Part shown: piece after piece, positions 35,732-42,986 of the stretch
Position numbering within the stretch: position 1 is the stretch's first letter
How the letters are laid out: the number at the start of each line of letters is the position of its first letter
Assembly: GCA_023145215.1 (NCBI GenBank)
Contig: JAGLED010000029.1
Coordinates: 1-64,000 of the forward strand
DNA: 64,000 nucleotides
Direction of reading: 5' to 3'
Source: Rhodospirillales bacterium
Lineage (GTDB): Bacteria; Pseudomonadota; Alphaproteobacteria; Rhodospirillales; Casp-alpha2
Notes under the pieces: model-generated
Seen by the model: the letters and a program-made list of their open reading frames with translations, nothing else
What the model was told of the DNA's origin: nothing
The model's database searches: none
Made by a program: the position numbers and the translations under genes

Positions 35732-36922
35732 TTAGCTCACCGTTTGTTTCGACATTGCTGCGCGGATATGCGCGCCGATTTGGTCGGCTGCAGCGAGTGC
35801 TGGGTCATTGGCAACGTGAGCGTAACGCTGAGTTGTTTGGGCTTGGGTATGACCTAGTAACCGGCCAATGACCGGCAAGTTCATACCTACGGTGACACCG
35901 ATGCTGGCGGCGGTATGCCTTAAATCATGCAACCGGACGCCTTCTAAGCCTGCCCGCTCTCGAATTCGAAGCCAGGGGTGGCGCAGATCGCTAAGTGGTT
36001 TCTTCTTTATGCCGCCGGCGATGACGAAGTCGTTCTTCTTTCTCTGAGGCAACTTTTCGAGGCGTTTCAACACGGCAATCGCGTCGTCACTCAGGTATAT
36101 GTTCTTTGCGCCTGTCTTGCTGTCCGGCAGAGCGATGACACGTTTTTGATAATCCACCCATTCCCAGCGCGCGCCCAATATTTCGCCCACGCGTGCACCA
36201 GTGAAGAGAAGCAGCTCGATGGCCGCCACCATATGGGGCGTCTCTGTTTGTGCGGCCAAGCCCAGTTGCAGAGCTTCGCCCAACCGACCGAGCTCTTCTT
36301 CATTCAGGTATCTTTCCCTGGAGCGTTCTGGGTATTTCTCAACATGGCGGCACGGGTTTGAACCGTCTGGCCGCATGCCCCATACCTCTGCGAGATTGAA
36401 CATTTTAGAGAGGACAGCAACGGCACGATTGGCCTGGTACGGGTGAGAAGACATTTGATGATGAAGTCTGTGGATGTCATCACGGTTTACGTCGACGACT
36501 TTCTTTGTGCCAAGCCTAGGTTTGATGTGCTTGGCCCAGATCTGTTTGTAATGTCTGCTCGTAGATGGTTTACGCCGACCGAGGTGTTCCTTCTCAAACC
36601 GCTTCCAGAGATCGTGAATAGTCGCGGCGTTGCGAAACGCTAACTTTTGCCCTTGCGGATCTCGACCTTCGGCAATTGCGCCCGCCACCTGTTGGGCGAT
36701 CTGTCGCGCTTTGTCCGGCGTGATCGTGCCATGAGTGCCAATTGCATACCATCGCTGTTGGCCACGGCGGCCGCCTCCCGAAATACGATACTTGAATACG
36801 TACTTCTTATTGCCCGTCGGCAGAACCTTGAGGCCAAAGCCTTTGATATAGTCGTCCCAATAGTAGACCGGCTTGTCTTCTGCCTTTAAGCCATCAATGT
36901 ATGTCTTGGTAAGTTTTGCCAT
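35732..36922 (-). CDS. int: P4-type tyrosine integrase of the island
   Basis: This 396-residue integrase has the DUF4102-type arm-binding N-terminus (YYWDDYIKGFGLKVLPTGNK), a SAM-like core-binding domain (about 100-195) and the catalytic domain. The full active site is visible: R244 (TGARVGE), K269 (DSKTG), H332-x-x-R335 (HDLRHT), H358 (LGHTQ) and Y367 (QRYAHV). It lies about 220 bp inside attR and reads leftward into the island. The tRNA-Lys 3' end is duplicated at both borders, which fits the tRNA preference of this family. It is the best candidate for the enzyme that inserted the whole region. Confidence 0.95.
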   Translation of the reverse strand: MAKLTKTYIDGLKAEDKPVYYWDDYIKGFGLKVLPTGNKKYVFKYRISGGGRRGQQRWYAIGTHGTITPDKARQIAQQVAGAIAEGRDPQGQKLAFRNAATIHDLWKRFEKEHLGRRKPSTSRHYKQIWAKHIKPRLGTKKVVDVNRDDIHRLHHQMSSHPYQANRAVAVLSKMFNLAEVWGMRPDGSNPCRHVEKYPERSRERYLNEEELGRLGEALQLGLAAQTETPHMVAAIELLLFTGARVGEILGARWEWVDYQKRVIALPDSKTGAKNIYLSDDAIAVLKRLEKLPQRKKNDFVIAGGIKKKPLSDLRHPWLRIRERAGLEGVRLHDLRHTAASIGVTVGMNLPVIGRLLGHTQAQTTQRYAHVANDPALAAADQIGAHIRAAMSKQTVS

Positions 36923-36941
36923 GCCGCACTCGATTGCTTCG

Positions 36942-36950
36942 GTGGTTGCT
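36942..36950 (-). repeat. putative integrase arm-type site, inverted single copy
   Basis: GTGGTTGCT is the reverse complement of the 9-mer AGCAACCAC that is tandemly repeated at 6497-6516 and 36983-37002. It lies 20 bp upstream of the integrase start codon. Confidence 0.4.
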
Positions 36951-36982
36951 GAAAATGGCGTGATTTTCTGGCCCTAAAAACT

Positions 36983-37002
36983 AGCAACCACATAGCAACC
37001 AC
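36983..37002 (+). repeat. putative integrase arm-type site (right), tandem AGCAACCAC
   Basis: These 20 bases are identical to 6497-6516: AGCAACCAC twice with AT between. The site lies 61 bp upstream of the integrase start, so integrase binding here could also repress its own promoter. Confidence 0.6.
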
Positions 37003-37145
37003 GCTGGAGAGCAACGTTGAGTGAAGAATAGCAGCTCTTGGCAGCGCAAGCGAGTCATTAAGTCATTGAAAATAAGAGAAAAATATCAGTTTTTGGCATT
37101 CTATAGTGTGCTATGGTGCTCGATAGGAAAACGCTGAAATAGTCG

Positions 37146-37192
37146 CTCTTAATCAGCGGGTCCAAGGTTCGAGTCCTTGTGCGCCCACCAAT
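37146..37192 (+). repeat. attR: right 47-bp direct repeat (tRNA-Lys 3' half)
   Basis: This is a perfect copy of 6403-6449, covering tRNA-Lys from the anticodon loop to just beyond CCA. The upstream bases do not continue the tRNA, so it is only the duplicated 3' half and marks the right end of the island. Confidence 0.93.
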
Positions 37193-37196
37193 TTTC

Positions 37197-37215
37197 CCGC
37201 AGATTTCTGCGGTTT
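37197..37215 (+). terminator. original tRNA-Lys terminator, now displaced to the far side of the island
   Basis: CCGCAGA (37197-37203) and TCTGCGG (37206-37212) form a perfect 7-bp stem followed by TTT. It starts five bases after attR, exactly where the tRNA terminator would have been before insertion. Confidence 0.55.
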
Positions 37216-37389
37216 CCAAAGCAATTCTCGTATAGAACGCGGGAACCACTTCCAGCTTTCCCGCTGTTTCCAATCTCAGTCTTAACTTAATTCCGATATC
37301 CACTTGTCGCTGACGACGCCTGGGAACCATTTCGCCGGTCGGACGTTATCTAATCAGTGCGTCGATATAGAATGACCGGAGGAATGCAG

Positions 37390-37845
37390 ATGACCGGGCA
37401 GGCGGAAGTTTCGCTGGAGGTGCTGGCGTTGCGGCTTTTCATCGCTGCGATATGCGGGCTGTTGATCGGTTGGGAGCGCGAGCGCAAGAACAAACCCGCG
37501 GGGTTGAAGACCCATACCCTTGTCTGCATCGGCTCGGCGACGTTTTTCCTGATCTTCATCGAGTTCGCGCTTGGCGGGCTCAAGGACGCGGAGGGGCTCT
37601 CGCCCGACCCGTCACGCGTCATCGAAGGCGTGATCACCGGGATCGGGTTCCTCGGTGCGGGTGCCTTCATCCGGGGCAATAACGATGTCGCAGGGCTGAC
37701 CACCGGGGCGGGGATCTGGGTCGCGGGCGGCATCGGCCTCGCATGCGGCGCCGGATACTTCCACATCGCCGGCTTGGTGACGGCGTTTACCCTGGTCACG
37801 CTGCTGATCGCCGGATGGTTCGAACGGCGTTATGACAATCGCTGA
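37390..37845 (+). CDS. MgtC/SapB-family membrane protein
   Basis: This 151-residue inner-membrane protein has four to five helices and the family signature ERKNKPAGLKTHTLVCIGSA near residue 30, with GVITGIGFLGAGAFIR following. It is the short form, lacking the C-terminal ACT-like domain of virulence MgtC. The ATG at 37390 is chosen because GGAGGA ends six bases upstream; in-frame ATGs at 37372 and 37384 are less likely. Family members are linked to magnesium limitation or membrane ATPase control, but their function differs between species. It is the first core-like gene right of the island. Confidence 0.88.
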   Translation: MTGQAEVSLEVLALRLFIAAICGLLIGWERERKNKPAGLKTHTLVCIGSATFFLIFIEFALGGLKDAEGLSPDPSRVIEGVITGIGFLGAGAFIRGNNDVAGLTTGAGIWVAGGIGLACGAGYFHIAGLVTAFTLVTLLIAGWFERRYDNR

Positions 37846-38000
37846 TGTGGCCCGCCGGTTGTAACGCCCGGCGCGGTCGTGTTAGTCCCATAGGGCAATC
37901 AGTACCGGGCTCGACCGTTGCGCGCGCCGTCAAAGGCCTGCCGCGCGATGGTTTTCGGCATGACGCCGCCCGGATATTCTCCAATTTGAACGGGTGTTTC

Positions 38001-39479
38001 ATGTCTTCCGAGAAGAACAATTTTGACCAGCGTTTCACGTCGATGCTCGACGATCTCGATCTGTTGAAATCCGAGAGCTTTATCGACGGTAAGTGGATCG
38101 GCGGCGCGTCGTCGTTCGATGTGACGGATCCGGCCGACGGCTCGTATGTGGCGACGGTCGCGGCGCTGGACGGAGATCAGAGCCGCACCGCCATCGATGC
38201 CGCCGATGCCGCGTTTCCGCCGTGGGGTTGGGCGATCCCGCAAGTGCGCGCCGACTATCTGAAGCGCTGGTACGACCTGATGCGCGACCACAAGGAAGAC
38301 CTGGCGTTGATCATGTCGGTCGAGCAGGGCAAGCCGCTTTCGGAAGCGCGCGGCGAAATCGACTATGCGTCGTCGTTCGTCGAGTTCTATGCCGAGGAAG
38401 CGAAACGCCCCAATATCGAGTCCGTCACCTCGCACTTGGAAGATGCCGAAATGGAAGTCTGGCGCGAGCCCAAGGGCGTCGCCGCGCTGGTCACGCCGTG
38501 GAACTTCCCTGCCGCGATGTTGACCCGAAAGGCGTCGGCCGCGCTCGCGGCGGGATGCACGGTCGTCGCCCACCCGTCACACGAAACCCCGTTATCGGCG
38601 CTGGCGCTGGCCAGGCTGGCCGAGCGCGCCGGGTTCCCCAAGGGCACGTTCAATGTCATTGCCGGGATGCCGGATACCGTGGTGTCTCCGTGGATGGAAG
38701 ACAAACGCGTGCGGGTGCTTTCGTTCACCGGATCGACCCGGGTCGGCAAGATGCTGTACCGCAAGTCCGCCGATACGATGAAACATATGGTGCTTGAACT
38801 CGGTGGGCACGCGCCCTTCATTCTGTTCGACGATGCCGATATGGACCTCGCCCTCGATGAAGCCATCAAGGCCAAGTTCGCGACCAGCGGGCAGGACTGC
38901 CTGGCGGCGAACCGGTTCTTCGTGCACCGCAGTGTCTACGACCGGTTCTGCAAGGGATTTGCCGAGCGCATCGAGAAGCTGACCGTCGGCCCCGGTCTCG
39001 ACGACTGCGATATCGGCCCGCTGATGAACGAAGCTGCCGTCAAGAAACAGGTCGAGCATGTCGAAGACGCGAAGGCGAAGGGTGCCAAGGTGATGGTCGG
39101 CGGGATGCCGCACGAAGCGGGCCCGAATTTTTTCCAGCCGACGCTGTTGATCGATGTGCCGGACGATGCCGAGATTTTGTCGGATGAGACATTCGGTCCG
39201 GTAGCGGCCGTTTTACCGTTCGACGACGAGACCGATGTCTTAAGGCGCGCCAACGCTACGGAATACGGCCTCGTCGCCTACCTGCACACCATGGATCCCC
39301 GGCGGATTTACAAATTCAGCCGCGGTTTGCAGTTCGGCATGGTTGCGGTCAATCGCACCAAGCTGACGGGGCCGCCGATCCCGTTCGGGGGCGTCAAGGA
39401 ATCCGGTCTCGGGCGAGAAGGGTCGCGTTTCGGCATGGAAGAATTCATGGACATGAAGTACGTCTGCCGCCAGTGGTAG
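38001..39479 (+). CDS. gabD: NAD(P)-dependent succinate-semialdehyde dehydrogenase family protein
   Basis: This is a 492-residue aldehyde dehydrogenase, most like GabD-type succinate-semialdehyde dehydrogenases. The start is the ATG at 38001; the frame is open upstream but that part is not conserved-looking. Visible are the cofactor/transition motif VTPWNFPAAMLTRKASAALA, the FTGSTRVGK loop, the general base E266 (LELGGHAPF) and the nucleophile C300 (GQDCLAANR). The end has GVKESGLGREGSRFGMEEFM, typical of this subfamily. The reaction would be oxidation of succinate semialdehyde to succinate; related semialdehydes cannot be excluded. It is followed by the TetR regulator gene. Confidence 0.88.
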   Translation: MSSEKNNFDQRFTSMLDDLDLLKSESFIDGKWIGGASSFDVTDPADGSYVATVAALDGDQSRTAIDAADAAFPPWGWAIPQVRADYLKRWYDLMRDHKEDLALIMSVEQGKPLSEARGEIDYASSFVEFYAEEAKRPNIESVTSHLEDAEMEVWREPKGVAALVTPWNFPAAMLTRKASAALAAGCTVVAHPSHETPLSALALARLAERAGFPKGTFNVIAGMPDTVVSPWMEDKRVRVLSFTGSTRVGKMLYRKSADTMKHMVLELGGHAPFILFDDADMDLALDEAIKAKFATSGQDCLAANRFFVHRSVYDRFCKGFAERIEKLTVGPGLDDCDIGPLMNEAAVKKQVEHVEDAKAKGAKVMVGGMPHEAGPNFFQPTLLIDVPDDAEILSDETFGPVAAVLPFDDETDVLRRANATEYGLVAYLHTMDPRRIYKFSRGLQFGMVAVNRTKLTGPPIPFGGVKESGLGREGSRFGMEEFMDMKYVCRQW

Positions 39480-39496
39480 GGCATTGCAATGCCGGC

Positions 39497-39525
39497 TTGA
39501 CGGCATAGGACTGTTGTCCTAATAA
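39497..39525 (+). promoter_or_regulatory. putative promoter of the tetR gene
   Basis: TTGACG (39497-39502) and TAATAA (39520-39525) are spaced 17 bp. The predicted -10 overlaps the first TAGGAC-N4-GTCCTA palindrome, as expected for autorepression. Confidence 0.45.
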
Positions 39526-39543
39526 AGTAGGACGATTGTCCTA
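39506..39543. promoter_or_regulatory. double TetR operator, two TAGGAC-N4-GTCCTA palindromes
   Basis: Perfect palindromes stand at 39506-39521 and 39528-39543, with a start-to-start spacing of 22 bp (two helix turns). They lie immediately upstream of the tetR start at 39557. TetR dimers typically bind such 16-bp palindromes, so autoregulation by the adjacent gene is very likely. Confidence 0.75.
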
Positions 39544-39556
39544 TTCAGAGGAAGCC

Positions 39557-40129
39557 ATGCCGGCGGCATCGACCCGCGACAGCATCATCGAAGCGGCGGA
39601 CGGCCTTTTCTACGAGAAAGGCTTCGAGCACACGTCGTTCGCCGACATCGCCGATGCGGTAAATATCTCGCGCGGCAACTTTTATTATCACTTCAAGACC
39701 AAGGACGAGATACTCGACGCGGTGATCGCCGAGAGGGCTTCGGCGACGCGCGCCATGCTGGACGACTGGGAGATGACCGGCGAGTCACCCAGGGACCGGA
39801 TCCGCTGCTATATCGAGATCATGATCCGCAACCGGACCAAGATTAAAAAATACGGCTGTCCCGTCGGTACGCTGACCTCGGAATTGGCAAAACTCGGTCA
39901 TCCGGCACTCGGCGACGCCAACGGAATCTTTACCGTGTTCCGAGAATGGCTTCGCGACCAGTTCGAAGCGCTCGGGCGCAAAAAGGATGCAGACGATCTT
40001 GCCATGCATGTGCTGGCGCGCAGCCAGGGGATCGCGACACTGGCCAGTGCGTTCCGTGACGAGAAAATCATCAGAAAAGAAGTCGATGACCTTTGCGACT
40101 GGCTGGATGTCATCGCGGAAGGATGTTGA
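39557..40129 (+). CDS. TetR/AcrR-family transcriptional regulator
   Basis: This 190-residue regulator has the canonical N-terminal HTH (residues about 8-55: ADGLFYEKGFEHTSFADIAD then ISRGNFYYHFKTKDEIL) and a helical ligand-binding C-terminus. The ATG at 39557 has GAGGA at the right distance; an in-frame TTG at 39536 lies within the operator and is rejected. The double palindrome just upstream indicates autorepression. It is followed at 24 bp by a YciI-like gene and then tag, which may share the transcript. A single Cys in the C-terminal domain (YGCPVGT) could sense electrophiles as in some related regulators; that is speculative. Confidence 0.93.
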   Translation: MPAASTRDSIIEAADGLFYEKGFEHTSFADIADAVNISRGNFYYHFKTKDEILDAVIAERASATRAMLDDWEMTGESPRDRIRCYIEIMIRNRTKIKKYGCPVGTLTSELAKLGHPALGDANGIFTVFREWLRDQFEALGRKKDADDLAMHVLARSQGIATLASAFRDEKIIRKEVDDLCDWLDVIAEGC

Positions 40130-40153
40130 GATTTGCCATAAAGGATAAAGAAG

Positions 40154-40441
40154 ATGTTTATGGTGTCATTGACGTTCGCGGCCCAAAAAGGGCGGGCCGG
40201 CGAACTGATGGAAGGTCACAAGGCCTGGATCCAGCAGGGATTCGATGACGGCGTATTCCTGATGACCGGCAGTCTCGTGCCTGGCATCGGCGGAGCGGTG
40301 ATGGCGTACAACACGTCGCGCGACGACCTTGAGCGGCGGGTCCAGGCCGACCCGTTCGTGGCCGAGGGCGTTGTCGAAGCCCAAATCCTCGAGTTCGAGC
40401 CCTCGCGTACCGACGCCCGGCTCGATTTTCTTTCCACATGA
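40154..40441 (+). CDS. YciI-family protein
   Basis: This 95-residue protein of the YciI/dimeric alpha-beta barrel type has MFMVSLTFAAQKGRAGELME at the start. A central HKAWIQQGFDDGVFLMTGS carries the conserved His of the family, and AYNTSRDDLERRVQADPFVA follows. Such proteins are small enzymes or binding domains of mostly unknown role; a few are dehydrochlorinases or related lyases. It is located 24 bp after the TetR gene and 19 bp before tag, so it is a probable target of the same regulator. Confidence 0.82.
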   Translation: MFMVSLTFAAQKGRAGELMEGHKAWIQQGFDDGVFLMTGSLVPGIGGAVMAYNTSRDDLERRVQADPFVAEGVVEAQILEFEPSRTDARLDFLST

Positions 40442-40460
40442 TCCAGAAGGAAGAGCAAGC

Positions 40461-41072
40461 ATGAGCAAGACCGTTCCTGGTCCCGACGGTAAACCGCGCT
40501 GCGGCTGGTGCGCGGCGACGGACGATTTCTTCCCTTACCATGACAACGAGTGGGGCTATCCGGTCGACGACGATATCCGGCTGTTCGAAAAGATCTGCCT
40601 GGAGGGATTTCAGTCGGGACTGAGTTGGCGCACCATCCTCGACAAGCGCGAAAACTTCAGAAAGGCGTTCAAGGGCTTCGACTACAACAAAGTGGCGAAG
40701 TTTACCGAGAAAGACGTCGAGCGTTTATTGCAGGACGCCGGCATCATCCGCCATCGGGGCAAGATCGAGGCGGCGATCAACAACGCCAAACGCGCACGTG
40801 AAATGGTCGCCGAGCACGGCTCGCTTGCGGCCTATTTCTGGGGGTTCGAACCCGATCCCAAAGAAGTCCCCAAGCCGCAGACCATGTCGACATCGCCCAC
40901 GTCGACGGCGATTTCGAAAGATCTCAAGAAGCGCGGCTGGAAGTTCGTCGGGCCGACCACGGTGTTCGCCTTTATGCAGGCGATGGGGCTGGTCAACGAC
41001 CACGTCGAAGACTGCGTGATCCGCGCCAAGGTCGACCGGGCCCGAAAGAAATTCAAACGTCCGGCGCGTTAA
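40461..41072 (+). CDS. tag: DNA-3-methyladenine glycosylase I
   Basis: This 203-residue base-excision repair enzyme removes 3-methyladenine from DNA. The family signature RCGWCAATDDFFPYHDNEWG spans the N-terminal zinc ligands (C14, H27); the C-terminal pair lies in NDHVEDCVIR. Also visible are FQSGLSWRTILDKRENFRKA and the helix-hairpin-helix-type RHRGKIEAAINNAKR. The ATG at 40461 has GGAAGAG upstream. It is convergent with the BCCT transporter gene, ten bases away. Confidence 0.95.
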   Translation: MSKTVPGPDGKPRCGWCAATDDFFPYHDNEWGYPVDDDIRLFEKICLEGFQSGLSWRTILDKRENFRKAFKGFDYNKVAKFTEKDVERLLQDAGIIRHRGKIEAAINNAKRAREMVAEHGSLAAYFWGFEPDPKEVPKPQTMSTSPTSTAISKDLKKRGWKFVGPTTVFAFMQAMGLVNDHVEDCVIRAKVDRARKKFKRPAR

Positions 41073-41082
41073 CCCCCGTTTT

Positions 41083-42750
41083 TCATGTCGAGGACGGTGT
41101 CGGCGATTCTTCTTCCGTGTCCGGCGCGGTCGGATGGGTTTCTTCGGCGATCTGGCGGGCTTCTTCTCGTTCGGCCTCCCGCAACAGCAGCATCTCCACG
41201 CGTTCGTGAAGCAAGCGGTTGGTCTCGTTCTCCTGGGCGATATCGAAGGCGAAATCCTTGTGCAGCGAAATGGCGATCAGGATCATCAGGATCATGAACG
41301 GAAACGCCGCGATGATCGACACGGTCTGCAGACCGTAGAGCCCGCCGCTCAACAACAGCGCCGCTGCCATAAGTAATTGCAGGGTGCCCCACAGGCCGCG
41401 CAAAACCCGCGTCGGGTTAAGCACGCCCTTGGATGTGAACATGCCGAGCACGAACGTCGCCGAGTCCGCTGACGTGACCACGAACATGCAGACCAGCGCG
41501 ATGGCGGCGACGGCAAGTCCGTCGCTCCAGGGCAGTTGCTCCAGCAATACGAAAAGACCGGCCGGGGCCTCGCGCGCCACGGCATCGGCAATCCCCGGAT
41601 CTCCGCCGAACAGTTCGAAATAAATCGCCGACCCGCCGAACCCGGAAAACCAGAGCATGCTGAGGGCGACCGGTACGATCATGACGCCGACCACGAATTC
41701 GCGGACGGTGCGCCCGCGCGAGATACGGGCGATGAAGCTGCCGACGAACGGCGCCCAGCTCAACCCCCATGCCCAGTAGAACATCGTCCACTGTTCGACC
41801 CAGCCTTCGTCGGAATAAGGGCTGGTTACCAGACTCATTTCCAGGAGATGGCCGAGGTACTCGCCGAGCGTTTGCGTCATGACGCCGAAAATGAAGGATG
41901 TCGGTCCGAACGCAATGACGGCCAGCAGCAAGGCCGCCGCCAGGATCATGTTGGCGTTACTGAGATGGCGGATGCCCTTGTCGAGCGGCGTCATCGCCGA
42001 TGCCATATACATCAGGCCGAGTGCGCCGATGATGGCAAACTGCGACGTGAAATCGTAGGGAAGCGGGGTCATCTTGGCGAGGCCGCTGTTGATTTGAAGG
42101 GCGCCCAACCCGAGCGTGGTCGCCACGCCGAATACCGTCGACACCACGGTGAGGATATCGATGACCTCGCCCCAGCCGCGGTCGACATGGTCCCCTAACA
42201 GAGGACGTAACGTCTCACTGATCAGGCCGCGACTGCTATGGCGAAAGCGGACGTAAGCGATGGCGAGGCCGACGACGCTGAAGTTGGCCCACTGATGAAA
42301 GCCCCAGTGAAAGAAGGCGTAGCGCATGCCGATCTGTGCGGTTTCGGCAGTGCGCGGGGTGCCGATGTCCAGCGGTGGTTCATTGAAATGCATCATCGGT
42401 TCGGCGACGCCCCAGAACACCAGGCCCACGCCCATACCTGCCGAGAAAATCATCGCAAGCCAACTCGGAAACGAGAACTCGGGCGCTTCGTCGGCCGGCC
42501 CCAGGCAGATATTACCGAACCGGGAAACGGCGAGGAACAGGGTGAAGAGCACGAACCCTGTCGTCACCAGCAGATAGATCCAGCCGAACTTGTTCGCGGT
42601 CGCGTCGAGGACGATCGTGGCGATGCGCTCGACATCCGCGGGGGCGACGGCCGCCGTTACGACGAAGCTCACGATGATCGCAAGTGAGACGATGAAGACG
42701 GTTCCGACGTCGCCGAACAGTTTAATGCGCAGGCCATTCAGTGCTTCCAT
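41083..42750 (-). CDS. BCCT-family betaine/choline/carnitine transporter
   Basis: This 555-residue transporter has twelve predicted membrane helices. Signature segments are GMGVGLVFWGVAEPMMHFNE (the glycine-rich substrate/sodium helix) and YWAWGLSWAPFVGSFIARIS with R-G-R-T-V-R-E-F after it, both diagnostic of BCCT proteins. The C-terminal cytoplasmic tail (about 60 residues, Glu-rich, HERVEMLLLREAEREEARQI) is moderately long and may sense osmotic state as in BetP-type carriers. It would import a trimethylammonium osmolyte with sodium or protons; the substrate cannot be read from sequence. Confidence 0.93.
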   Translation of the reverse strand: MEALNGLRIKLFGDVGTVFIVSLAIIVSFVVTAAVAPADVERIATIVLDATANKFGWIYLLVTTGFVLFTLFLAVSRFGNICLGPADEAPEFSFPSWLAMIFSAGMGVGLVFWGVAEPMMHFNEPPLDIGTPRTAETAQIGMRYAFFHWGFHQWANFSVVGLAIAYVRFRHSSRGLISETLRPLLGDHVDRGWGEVIDILTVVSTVFGVATTLGLGALQINSGLAKMTPLPYDFTSQFAIIGALGLMYMASAMTPLDKGIRHLSNANMILAAALLLAVIAFGPTSFIFGVMTQTLGEYLGHLLEMSLVTSPYSDEGWVEQWTMFYWAWGLSWAPFVGSFIARISRGRTVREFVVGVMIVPVALSMLWFSGFGGSAIYFELFGGDPGIADAVAREAPAGLFVLLEQLPWSDGLAVAAIALVCMFVVTSADSATFVLGMFTSKGVLNPTRVLRGLWGTLQLLMAAALLLSGGLYGLQTVSIIAAFPFMILMILIAISLHKDFAFDIAQENETNRLLHERVEMLLLREAEREEARQIAEETHPTAPDTEEESPTPSST

Positions 42751-42876
42751 GTCCGCCTTCCTAGCGCGGCGACATCGTTAAATAAAGCCCTGACCCGATA
42801 CATGGGATTGCGCCGGTTACGGACTACAAGCCCCACCAAGGAACGACAAATTCCAAGCATCCATGCCTTAGACCTT

Positions 42877-42903
42877 AAATGCAACTAAGAATCATTTGCA
42901 TTT
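42877..42903. promoter_or_regulatory. Fur-like iron box upstream of the TonB receptor
   Basis: Inverted repeats AAATGCAA (42877-42884) and TTGCATTT (42896-42903) are perfect over 8 bp around AAGAATCAT-like centre sequence. The form and the location, 84 bp before a TonB-dependent receptor start, suggest a Fur-type operator. Confidence 0.55.
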
Positions 42904-42986
42904 GTATGTCCTCTGGTTTAGAGGTGTGTCACCGCTTCCCCTGGGGGGGATGCCTGACCAACGAAGGCTCTAAAGAGAGGAAGACA

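Larger units (their letters stand above)
36923..37145. other. integrase upstream region up to attR
   Basis: There is no gene here. It holds the inverted arm-like 9-mer (36942-36950) and the tandem arm-like site (36983-37002). AT-rich sequence follows around 37060-37140, where the integrase promoter or IHF-type bending sites could lie. Confidence 0.5.

Noticed and set aside
37141-37192. A second tRNA-Lys gene at the right island end
   Set aside because: Only the 3' half is present; no acceptor 5' strand or D arm precedes it, so it is an att duplication.
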